Assembly (NCBI GenBank): GCA_031272415.1
Contig: JAISTU010000159.1
Location: 1 to 32,780, forward strand
Reading direction: 5' to 3'
Length of the DNA stretch: 32,780 nucleotides
DNA from: Bacteroidales bacterium
Lineage (GTDB): Bacteria; Bacteroidota; Bacteroidia; Bacteroidales; WCHB1-69
Part shown: in pieces, positions 21,927 to 30,039 of the stretch
Layout of the letters: the number at the start of each line of letters is the position of its first letter
Numbering within the stretch: the first letter of the stretch is position 1
Notes under the pieces: model-generated
Seen by the model: the letters and a program-made list of their open reading frames with translations, nothing else
The model's database searches: none
What the model was told of the DNA's origin: nothing
Translations under genes and position numbers: made by a program

Positions 21927-22949
21927 CTAAAATTTTGGACAATTTATGTGTCGTATTCTTCTTGATTTAACAGGACAAGGCAAATGAAATTGCATAGAAA
22001 CTTCATGAGAACCGCCTGTATTGGGTTTGCTATATTTATTTGATGGCAAAGTTACGTCATAAGAATAGCCGATTTTAAACCATTCATATTCCACGCCTGC
22101 CAAAAATATCAAAGCGTCTGAATTTTTGTATCCCAATCGATACCATGCTCCCAAAACCATTGGATAGCATGAAAAATACATCCCTACATTGGCAGTCATA
22201 TATTGATACCCACCCGAAAAATTGTTTTGATATTGTAAAATCAAATTGGGGGACAAATACATATCACCCATGCTTTTTTCAGACCTCATACTTTGCTTGA
22301 GTTTAAGCATAGCCCCAAAATTACCTGTAATTTTCATCGGCAAACGGACTTCTTTCCCTGTGAGGTCAAAAAAACTTTCTCTGGGCTGTGTAAAATGATG
22401 TACCGCAACTCCGCCGTAAAATTGTTCGGAATAAAAGGCTATTCCGGCGGCAAAGTCAGCAATTACTTTCGTTTTGTGCGGTAAATTTTCTTTTGTTGAA
22501 TAAATAAATCCTGAACGAGGGTCTACCATGTCGGCAAAACTACATTTACTAAAATCAAGTGTTTTCTGCTGACAAGTAACTTGTGCCGCCAAACGCATGG
22601 CTACTTTACGTGTCAAATCAGCCTTAAAGGAATACATTATGCTGAACATATTGGTATTTATTTGTCCCGTACCGGCTCTGTCGCCGACAAAAAGCACTCC
22701 AATTCCGCCTGCAATGGCGTTGAAATGCTGGTCATAGGAGGCTGAATATGAAAGATATTTCCCATCTATCGAGGGCCACTGCAACCGAAAATTGGTTGTA
22801 ATTCTCGGACAAACCACTGACCCCGCATACGCAGGATTCATATACAACGGATTAGAATAAAACTGTGAAAAATGAACGTCCTGTCCTTTCACAATATTCA
22901 CCGTAACCATGAGCGAAACCGCTATTATCAATTTATGCAACTTGTTCAT
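21927..22949 (-). CDS. PorP/SprF family type IX secretion outer-membrane protein
   Basis: Signal peptide then GQDVHFSQFYSNPLYMNPAYAGSVVCPRITTNFRLQWP...YSASYDQHF..GGIGVLFVGDRAG, the family N-terminal signature. Confidence 0.95.
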   Translation of the reverse strand: MNKLHKLIIAVSLMVTVNIVKGQDVHFSQFYSNPLYMNPAYAGSVVCPRITTNFRLQWPSIDGKYLSYSASYDQHFNAIAGGIGVLFVGDRAGTGQINTNMFSIMYSFKADLTRKVAMRLAAQVTCQQKTLDFSKCSFADMVDPRSGFIYSTKENLPHKTKVIADFAAGIAFYSEQFYGGVAVHHFTQPRESFFDLTGKEVRLPMKITGNFGAMLKLKQSMRSEKSMGDMYLSPNLILQYQNNFSGGYQYMTANVGMYFSCYPMVLGAWYRLGYKNSDALIFLAGVEYEWFKIGYSYDVTLPSNKYSKPNTGGSHEVSMQFHLPCPVKSRRIRHINCPKF

Positions 22950-22993
22950 TTACTCTACATATTATAATTTTAAACAATGGACTTATGCCATAC

Positions 22994-23021
22994 GCAAAGA
23001 TACACTTTTTTTTGATACAAA
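22994..23021 (-). promoter_or_regulatory. Candidate promoter of the PorP/SprF-GldJ operon
   Basis: Reverse strand contains TATCTTTG (22995-23002), matching TAnnTTTG, with a T-rich/TTTTTG upstream block. Confidence 0.5.
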
Positions 23022-23162
23022 AATTTTTTTTTGCATTTTTTTTAGTTTTGTACGTACTTTTTTTTGAGATTGTTACACTTTTTTGAAAAAAAAATGTTTT
23101 TACTCGAAAATATCAATTCTGTATTCATCTGATTATCAATCATTTATATTTTGAAAAAAAAG

Positions 23163-23987
23163 TTATATTGATTTTAAAATTTCTTTTACAAGCCATCTGA
23201 GGGTAGGTTCTGCGTTTTTTGCAGCCATAAGCACCTCATTATGAGAGACTTTCTCTATTTTTCCTTCAATTCCGAGGTCGGTAATAATGGAAAAAGCGAT
23301 GCACTCCATCCCCGCATGTTTGGCGACAATTGCCTCCGGAACGGTAGACATGCCCACACAATCTGCTCCAAAACGGCGAAACATCACATATTCGGCAGGT
23401 GTTTCAAATGTCGGTCCTGATGTCCCCACATAAATCCCTTCTTTGAGTTCAATATTGCCCTTTTGTGCCGCTGTTTTGGCTAAATTTCGCAACCTTAATG
23501 AATATGTTTCACTCATATCGGGAAAACGTACCCCTAATTGCTCATGATTTGCACCTCTGAGCGGATTTTCAGGAAAATGATTGATGTGGTCGGTAATCAA
23601 AACAATATCCCCAATTTTGTAATTGGGATTCATACCTCCGCTGGCATTGGAAAGTATTAAATTATTGATTCCCAATGCTTTAAATATTCTCACTGGATAA
23701 GTAACCTCCTCCATGCTATAGCCCTCATAATAATGAAAACGCCCTTTCATTGCTAAAACAGGAATACCATTTAAAGTGCCAATGAGCAATTTAGAGGCAT
23801 GTCCCCGCACCGTTGAGAGAGGAAAATGCGGAATATCAGCGTAATCAATCTCTTTTTCAACGCAAATATCTTCCGATAAAGCGTCTAATCCGCTCCCTAA
23901 AATGATAGCCGTTTGGGGAGAAGATGTTATTTTATCTTTCAGAAAATCAACTGTTTGTGTTATCTGTTCTATAATGGTCTGCGACAT
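23163..23987 (-). CDS. Purine-nucleoside phosphorylase (trimeric type I)
   Basis: ILGSGLDAL, MKGRFHYYEGYSMEEVTYPVR, NASGGMNP, SGPTFETPAEYVMFRRFGADCVGMSTVPEAIVAKHAGM. Confidence 0.95.
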   Translation of the reverse strand: MSQTIIEQITQTVDFLKDKITSSPQTAIILGSGLDALSEDICVEKEIDYADIPHFPLSTVRGHASKLLIGTLNGIPVLAMKGRFHYYEGYSMEEVTYPVRIFKALGINNLILSNASGGMNPNYKIGDIVLITDHINHFPENPLRGANHEQLGVRFPDMSETYSLRLRNLAKTAAQKGNIELKEGIYVGTSGPTFETPAEYVMFRRFGADCVGMSTVPEAIVAKHAGMECIAFSIITDLGIEGKIEKVSHNEVLMAAKNAEPTLRWLVKEILKSI

Positions 23988-25011
23988 AATTTAAAATTTG
24001 ATTATTAAATAGTTCTTCATCGCTCTGATGAAATTTGATTTCAATAGGTAAGTAAAAGATGGGTAAATCTTCTATAAAATGCACAATATCAGGCTCTAAC
24101 AGCCGCATGGCATCTTTTTCGGTAACAATAATTGCCTTATTTTTGCTCAAAGACCGCTCCAATAAAAATCGCCAACGCTTAACATTGGAAATCTGAAAAA
24201 TATGATGGTCTGCATATAAACAAGTTTGTACTTCCGAATAATTATTTTTGATATGCGTAACAAAAGGGTACGGATTGGCAATGCCTGCCACTGCAACAAC
24301 ACTACTCAATGTCTCCACACAAATATTTTCTGCCAAAGTTGTCAAAGGACATAAATTGCAAAAACTGATGTAAGAAAAATAAACCTTTTGATGTGGTAAT
24401 GGTTTGATTTTCTGCATAATATATTCCCTGTCCATGGGTAATAAAACTTTTGGGGACTTTGTTACAATAATAATGTCAGCATCTTTTGCTGCCACACGAG
24501 GCTCCCGCAAATGCCCGACAGGAAACACAAAATCTTTGTGATAACTGTGGTAATAATCGGTCAACAATATGGACAAACCCGGTTTTAATTTCAAATATTG
24601 ATAGGCATCATCTAAGAGAACAACATCCATATCAGACTGTAAATCAATTATTTGCTTAATTGCTTTTAATCTGTTTTTTGCGACTGCTACAGTTGCTTTG
24701 GGAAGATTTTTTAAAAATATCATCGGTTCGTCTCCAATTTGCGAAACGGTGTCAGAATGTTGAGCGATTTTGCAGCCTTTTGTTTTTCTGCCATATCCGC
24801 GACTGAGTGTTGCCATATTGACATACTTTTCTAACAGGCGATACAAATAGATAATATGAGGCGTCTTGCCGGAGCCGCCCATACACAAATTTCCTACCGA
24901 TATAGTGATTATCGGTGCCTTTTGTCGCCGTCCTGCATTGTAATATCGCCGTCTAATTAGCATTGCTATCGCCCAAATGAACGCAATCGGATAAAAAATA
25001 ATCTTCCACAT
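23947..25011 (-). CDS. lpxK: Tetraacyldisaccharide 4'-kinase
   Basis: VGNLCMGGSGKTPHIIYL P-loop, SRGYGRKTKG, GDEPMIFLKNLP, LLDDAYQYLKLKPGLSILLTDY, VTEKDAMRL. Confidence 0.95.
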   Translation of the reverse strand: MWKIIFYPIAFIWAIAMLIRRRYYNAGRRQKAPIITISVGNLCMGGSGKTPHIIYLYRLLEKYVNMATLSRGYGRKTKGCKIAQHSDTVSQIGDEPMIFLKNLPKATVAVAKNRLKAIKQIIDLQSDMDVVLLDDAYQYLKLKPGLSILLTDYYHSYHKDFVFPVGHLREPRVAAKDADIIIVTKSPKVLLPMDREYIMQKIKPLPHQKVYFSYISFCNLCPLTTLAENICVETLSSVVAVAGIANPYPFVTHIKNNYSEVQTCLYADHHIFQISNVKRWRFLLERSLSKNKAIIVTEKDAMRLLEPDIVHFIEDLPIFYLPIEIKFHQSDEELFNNQILNYVADHYRTDNTNS

Positions 25012-25214
25012 TTACATTTACATTGTATTATAATTTTTGTATTCTTCTAAAACGTAGTATTGCTTAATTTATTGTGAAAAAAATAAGAAAAAAAATAACC
25101 GACAAAATTGAAATGTTTTTATTTAATTGATAATCAAGTTATTATGAATAAAAAAAATTGAGAATGAAGAATTGAAAGCCTCCTAAATTCCCTTAAGGGG
25201 AACTTCATGGAAAT

Positions 25215-25327
25215 AGTAGAGACGTGGCACGCCACGTCTTTACATTACTGTCTGAACCACGATTTTCGTATGATTGGTGTGATTATTATGATTTTAAAAT
25301 TGTCTGAACCACGATTTTCATAAGATT
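25215..25327. repeat. Long direct repeat, copy A (GTAGAGACG hairpin plus two TGTCTGAACC units)
   Basis: 25215-25312 is identical over 98 nt to 27853-27950; after one inserted T in copy B the match continues through GATTTTCATAAGATT. Confidence 0.95.
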
Positions 25328-25367
25328 TATATGATTAGTAGGATAAAAAAAAAGACAAATGTTCAAT

Positions 25368-25461
25368 TGTCTGAAAGACAAAACATTATAAGTTCTGTCT
25401 TTCAGATAGTGGTGGGAGTGTTATCAAATTCCGCAGGTCGCCGTTACACTCTGACCTGCGG
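25368..25461. repeat. Structured intergenic element, copy 2
   Basis: TGTCTGAAAGACA (25368-25380)/TGTCTTTCAGATA (25396-25408) and CCGCAGGTC (25431-25439)/GACCTGCGG (25453-25461); homologous to 20083-20176. Confidence 0.8.
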
Positions 25462-25662
25462 TTATGAAAGTTTTATCCTTGCAGGACGGGGAGTTGAGAG
25501 AATTTTTTCTAATTTTAGAATGTTTTTATCCCAAAATGCAAAAAAAAAAAGAAAAATCGTAAATCTAAAATCTAAAATCGGCAATCTCTACACTCTGAAA
25601 TAATTCTCAATTCTCAATTCTCAATTAAAAAAGGTTTTTAACTTTCAATTCAAAAAAAAGTG

Positions 25663-25670
25663 TAATTTTG
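25663..25670 (+). promoter_or_regulatory. Candidate -7 element TAATTTTG
   Basis: Matches TAnnTTTG, 38 bp upstream of the ATG at 25708. Confidence 0.5.
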
Positions 25671-25707
25671 CAAAAATCTTTAACTTTTTTTATGAAAGGA
25701 TAATAAA

Positions 25708-27846
25708 ATGAAAAAATATATTTTTGTAGTAGCAGTAAGTTATTTAGGTTTAGGCTTTAATGCAAAAGTTCAAGCACAAGCAAACCTTGATTTTAGTTAT
25801 GGCGATTTGACCAATTGGCAATGTTATTCAGGTAGTAGTAATGTTCCGGATATTCCGTGTGCATGTTTGCTACAGCCTGAATTATTTTACATTTTTGAGT
25901 CGGTAGAATTTGATTATGGTTGTAGCAATATACCAACAATAATGCCGGGTAAAAGTTATTCTTGCAGATTAGGGCTATCTTATAATACTGTAGCAGCAAT
26001 AGAATATACATTAACGGTTAATGAGAATAATGCTCGCTTTTTGTTGTCATTTGCACTGATTGCAGAGATATCAGGGCATGGTTTAGTAGGTGCTCCTAAA
26101 TTAGAGGTAGATTTTAAAGACACTAATGGCAACAATATCAATGCTTTACCTTTCAATCACTTAGAAATTGCAGCCGAATACTTGCCCGCAGGAATAAATT
26201 TGATATGCTATGATGCTAACATAAGTGGCATAAATGGATTGAATTGGCAAACAGTTGCTTTTGGGTTAGAGTCTTTAATCGGACAAACTATTAAAATAAA
26301 ATTAACATCATTTACCTGCTCAGGACACAGGGGCTATGCTTATGTTGCTTGTGAAACCCAACCTGCATCTATTATTAATCTATGTGAGGGTCAAAATGTT
26401 GCACATCTATCAGTCCCAACGGGCTTTTCTTCTTATCAATGGTCTCGCTCGTCAGATGCAAATTTTAATTTAACCACTCGGAATATTAACGCTTTAAATC
26501 CATTGGACAGCGAAATATTTACTTGTGTCGCCACTTCCCCTTTCTTATACAGTACAACATTTGTGAGCAAAATCAACAAGGTTTCTATTGATGCCTCATT
26601 TTTTTATGACAAACCCGAACAAGTACACGACCCTTTGTCAGGCAACCAATATGACACCCTTTTGCGGAGAGCAACTTTTGTGGATATGTCTAAAGTTACC
26701 AATAGTGAGAAAAAGCGTATTGAGTGGTCTATCAATGGATTAGCCTCTCAAATCGGCACGTCAAGCGACAGTATTTTTACTGTTCAATTTCCTGACCCTG
26801 ATACTCCTACAACTTATTTGGTAAATTTGCGTGTTATTTCCGAAATCGGTTGCGAAAAAACTTCTGATACACTGTATTCCAATTACATACGCATTTATCC
26901 TTCTCCAAAAATAGCACTTGCAGGGCAGCAGTATTTATGTATCGGAAATGTTGATACTTTACGCGGATATGCCACAAAAACAAATATGGTTCGTTATCGA
27001 TGGCATTTTGACCCTGCTACAAATGCTAATATTCTCAACGACAGCACTTTAGAAATCAATCAACAAGGAGTATACATTTTAGAGGCTGAAAATGAATATG
27101 GTTGCATAATATATGATACTCAATATGTTAGCGAAATTTCTATCGATACAACTTTTATTTTCGACTCGGTGATTGCGGGTAAAAATTATACAAAATATGG
27201 CTTTAATGTCAGCGATATAGGCACTTATGAGCGGATAGAACAAAATTTTTTCGGCTGCGATAGCATAATTATTCTACAACTTGCTCCTATTGAGGCAAAA
27301 ATAACAGCAAGAAGCGACACAAATGGTGTAATTTGTTCTGCAACAAAGGGTTTTGATGCCTATCTTTGGTATCCCAATTATTACAATTTGCCTGCCGAAC
27401 AATGCTACTTGATAGCCGACACTGCAATAGCGATTTATGAAAGTTACGATACGGCTGTTAATTGGGTTTATATGCCTCATGCATGGTACAATCGTTATGG
27501 GTCTTACTATTTCTGCAAAATGTTAATAGAAGTTCCCAACAAAAAAAGTTATATCGCCGTTTATGCAACTATTGATATTAAAGATTATATTAAAGATTTG
27601 AGCATCAATGATATAGAGATTACTCACTTACTCATTTATCCCAACCCGACAACTTCCCAATTAAAAATTAAAAATGAGCAATTAAAAGAAGTTGAAAATG
27701 TGGAGATTACGGACGTATTAGGGCGTATTCAACAATCGTCAATCATCAATCAACAATCCGAAATAATAATTGATGTTTCGCATCTCCCACAAGGGATGTA
27801 TTTTATCAAAATCGGTAATAAGAGAGGAAAATTCTTCCGCAATTAA
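25708..27846 (+). CDS. Secreted protein with T9SS type A C-terminal sorting domain; body of unknown function
   Basis: 712 aa with signal peptide; C-terminus LLIYPNPTTSQLKI...VEITDVLGRI...IDVSHLPQGMYFIKIGNKRGKFFRN is a typical type A CTD. Confidence 0.92.
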   Translation: MKKYIFVVAVSYLGLGFNAKVQAQANLDFSYGDLTNWQCYSGSSNVPDIPCACLLQPELFYIFESVEFDYGCSNIPTIMPGKSYSCRLGLSYNTVAAIEYTLTVNENNARFLLSFALIAEISGHGLVGAPKLEVDFKDTNGNNINALPFNHLEIAAEYLPAGINLICYDANISGINGLNWQTVAFGLESLIGQTIKIKLTSFTCSGHRGYAYVACETQPASIINLCEGQNVAHLSVPTGFSSYQWSRSSDANFNLTTRNINALNPLDSEIFTCVATSPFLYSTTFVSKINKVSIDASFFYDKPEQVHDPLSGNQYDTLLRRATFVDMSKVTNSEKKRIEWSINGLASQIGTSSDSIFTVQFPDPDTPTTYLVNLRVISEIGCEKTSDTLYSNYIRIYPSPKIALAGQQYLCIGNVDTLRGYATKTNMVRYRWHFDPATNANILNDSTLEINQQGVYILEAENEYGCIIYDTQYVSEISIDTTFIFDSVIAGKNYTKYGFNVSDIGTYERIEQNFFGCDSIIILQLAPIEAKITARSDTNGVICSATKGFDAYLWYPNYYNLPAEQCYLIADTAIAIYESYDTAVNWVYMPHAWYNRYGSYYFCKMLIEVPNKKSYIAVYATIDIKDYIKDLSINDIEITHLLIYPNPTTSQLKIKNEQLKEVENVEITDVLGRIQQSSIINQQSEIIIDVSHLPQGMYFIKIGNKRGKFFRN

Positions 27847-27852
27847 AAATTA

Positions 27853-27966
27853 AGTAGAGACGTGGCACGCCACGTCTTTACATTACTGTCTGAACCACGA
27901 TTTTCGTATGATTGGTGTGATTATTATGATTTTAAAATTGTCTGAACCACTGATTTTCATAAGATT
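27853..27966. repeat. Long direct repeat, copy B
   Basis: See copy A at 25215-25327; begins 7 bp after the stop codon of the T9SS cargo gene. Confidence 0.95.
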
Positions 27967-28025
27967 AACAGGATTAAAATAATCACAAAAATCATTAAAA
28001 TCATTCAAAATCACAGTTCAGACAA
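27938..28025. repeat. MITE-like/palindromic element with TTGTCTGAAC...GTTCAGACAA ends
   Basis: Perfect 10-bp terminal inverted repeats at 27938-27947 and 28016-28025; sub-terminal GATTTT/AAAATC also complementary. Confidence 0.8.
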
Positions 28026-28105
28026 GGGGGTGCAAAAATGTAAAAAAAAATCTACACTCTACACTCTGAAAAAAAAGTTTTTTATTTTTAATTGAATAAT
28101 TTGTG

Positions 28106-28113
28106 TATCTTTG
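28106..28113 (+). promoter_or_regulatory. Candidate dapA -7 element TATCTTTG
   Basis: Exact TAnnTTTG, 18 bp upstream of the dapA ATG. Confidence 0.6.
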
Positions 28114-28130
28114 TAAAATAGCATACGTAG

Positions 28131-29015
28131 ATGAGAAAAAATATTTTTTCAGGTACAGGAGTCGCATTGATAACTCCTTTTAAGTTGGATTATTCTATTG
28201 ATTATCAGCGCATTAACGATTTAGTTGAACGGTTGATAAATAATGGTATTGGGTATATTGTCGCTTTGGGGACCACCGCAGAAACACCTGCTTTGACGCT
28301 TGAAGAACGGAATAATGTGTTAAAAACGGTCGTAAATGCCGTCAAAAAACGGATACCGATTGTGGCAGGCATTGGCGGAAATCATCTCAAAGATATTGAG
28401 GAGCAATTACAACTCTTTGATTTGTCGTCAGTTGCAGCCATTTTGTCGGTAACACCCTATTATAACCGTCCCTCACAAAGCGGATTAGTTGCTTATTATA
28501 AGGCGATTGCGGACATGACCGATTTGCCGCTGTTGCTATACAATGTTCCAAAGCGAACAGGTACCAATTTGGAGGCTGCTACAACGCTCAAAATAGCAGA
28601 CGAAATACCGTCTGTTATCGGCGTCAAAGAGGCTTCGGGTAAATGGGAACAAATGATGGAAATTTTACGCTACCGAAGGGATGATTTTTTGCTCATTTCG
28701 GGGGATGATGCACTCACTTTGCCTTTGTTGGCATGTGGCGCAGACGGCGTTATTTCAGTGATTGCCAATGCATTTCCCAAACAATTTTCAGATATGGTTG
28801 CCTTTGCTCTCAATGGCGACATAAAAAATGCACAACAGTTGAACAATTTTTTGTTTGAAATTTATAAAAATTCAGTTGAGGGGGGAAGTCCTGCCGGAAT
28901 TAAATGTTTTTTGGCACAAATGGGGTATATTGATGAAATATTAAGATTACCTTTGTTGCCTGTTAATGAACAAATTAGAAATGTTATTTGCTCACTTATA
29001 AATGGAATACAGTAA
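28131..29015 (+). CDS. dapA: 4-hydroxy-tetrahydrodipicolinate synthase
   Basis: GTGVALITPF, ALGTTAETPALTLEER, PYYNRPSQSGLVAYYKAIAD, YNVPKRTG, GVKEASG, GDDALTLPLLACGADGVISV. Confidence 0.96.
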   Translation: MRKNIFSGTGVALITPFKLDYSIDYQRINDLVERLINNGIGYIVALGTTAETPALTLEERNNVLKTVVNAVKKRIPIVAGIGGNHLKDIEEQLQLFDLSSVAAILSVTPYYNRPSQSGLVAYYKAIADMTDLPLLLYNVPKRTGTNLEAATTLKIADEIPSVIGVKEASGKWEQMMEILRYRRDDFLLISGDDALTLPLLACGADGVISVIANAFPKQFSDMVAFALNGDIKNAQQLNNFLFEIYKNSVEGGSPAGIKCFLAQMGYIDEILRLPLLPVNEQIRNVICSLINGIQ

Positions 29016-30039
29016 TTATAAAGAAATTATAGCGGCGTTTAAGAAAAAAGAATATGCACCTGTTTACCTTTTGGAGGGGACAGAGGATTATTTTATTGAT
29101 AAGGTGTCGGTTGCATTAGAAGAAGGTTTTTTTGCAGATGAGTCTTACAAAGATTTTGATTATCAGGTTTTGTACGGCAAAGAAACATCAGTGGCAGAAA
29201 TTATAGTAGCCGCCAAACAATTTCCCATGTTGTCGCCCTACCGTTTGGTGGTGGTGAGGGAGGCACAAAGCGTAGATAAGTTAAAAGAATTGGAGGAATA
29301 TGCAAAAAAACCGCAGACAAAAACGGTTTTAGCACTCTGTTATAAGCATGGAACAGTAGACGGTAAATCGACTTTTTATAAGGCAATCAGTAAAAACGGA
29401 GTTGTTTTTAAGCCGGCTACAATTTACGACAATCAGTTACCTGCATATATAAAAGAGATTGCCAAAGATAAAAAATATACACTTTCGCAGGATGCCATAA
29501 ATCTGTTGGCGACATATATTGGGGCAAATTTGACGCAAATTGACAACGAATTGTCCAAATTGGTCAATGTTTTACCGCCCGGTTCTCAAATTACACCTGA
29601 TATTATTGAACAATATATCGGTATTAGCAAAAAATACAATAATTATGAATTTTGTAATGCTGTTATGGCGAAAGAAGAAGCCAAAGCATACGAAATTTTA
29701 GACCATTTGTCTAAAGATGACGGTAAAAATGACAAAGGAAAGCAGCGGGCATCATTAGTAAACACACTTTATAGTCAGTTTTTTTCACTTTTACAATATG
29801 AATATTTACCCAACGAAATGGATAGAAAAACTTTTTTAAAAGGGAAACCGCTGTCTGTATATGACCTTTATAGAAAAGCAGCCGGTGTGTTTCCAATACC
29901 AAAAATTTTTAGAATAATTGCGTTATTGCGTCAATATGATTTGATGAACAAGGGTAGTTTAGGTGTGAGTGTGCCTGAAAATGAATTAGTTAAAGAATTA
30001 ATATTTAAAATATTTCAAATAGCAGAAACAAGAAGATGA
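29002..30039 (+). CDS. holA: DNA polymerase III subunit delta
   Basis: PVYLLEGTEDYFIDKV, YGKETSVAEIIVAAKQFPMLSPYRLVVVREAQ, IGANLTQIDNELSKLV, C-terminal LLRQYDLMNKGS. Overlaps dapA by 14 bp. Confidence 0.9.
   Translation: MEYSNYKEIIAAFKKKEYAPVYLLEGTEDYFIDKVSVALEEGFFADESYKDFDYQVLYGKETSVAEIIVAAKQFPMLSPYRLVVVREAQSVDKLKELEEYAKKPQTKTVLALCYKHGTVDGKSTFYKAISKNGVVFKPATIYDNQLPAYIKEIAKDKKYTLSQDAINLLATYIGANLTQIDNELSKLVNVLPPGSQITPDIIEQYIGISKKYNNYEFCNAVMAKEEAKAYEILDHLSKDDGKNDKGKQRASLVNTLYSQFFSLLQYEYLPNEMDRKTFLKGKPLSVYDLYRKAAGVFPIPKIFRIIALLRQYDLMNKGSLGVSVPENELVKELIFKIFQIAETRR

Noticed and set aside
25181-25210. cctcctaaattcccttaaggggaactt considered as a regulatory hairpin
   Set aside because: Looks like a common Bacteroidota intergenic palindromic repeat; no gene-specific context.
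25249-25345. Tandem TGTCTGAACC units (period 52) considered as a mini CRISPR array
   Set aside because: Only two units, the intervening sequences are themselves similar, no cas genes in the window.
25331-25603. 90-aa ORF paralogous to 20049..20291
   Set aside because: Same reason; its C-terminus (KKKRKIVNLKSKIGNLYTLK) is translation of A-rich and heptamer repeats.
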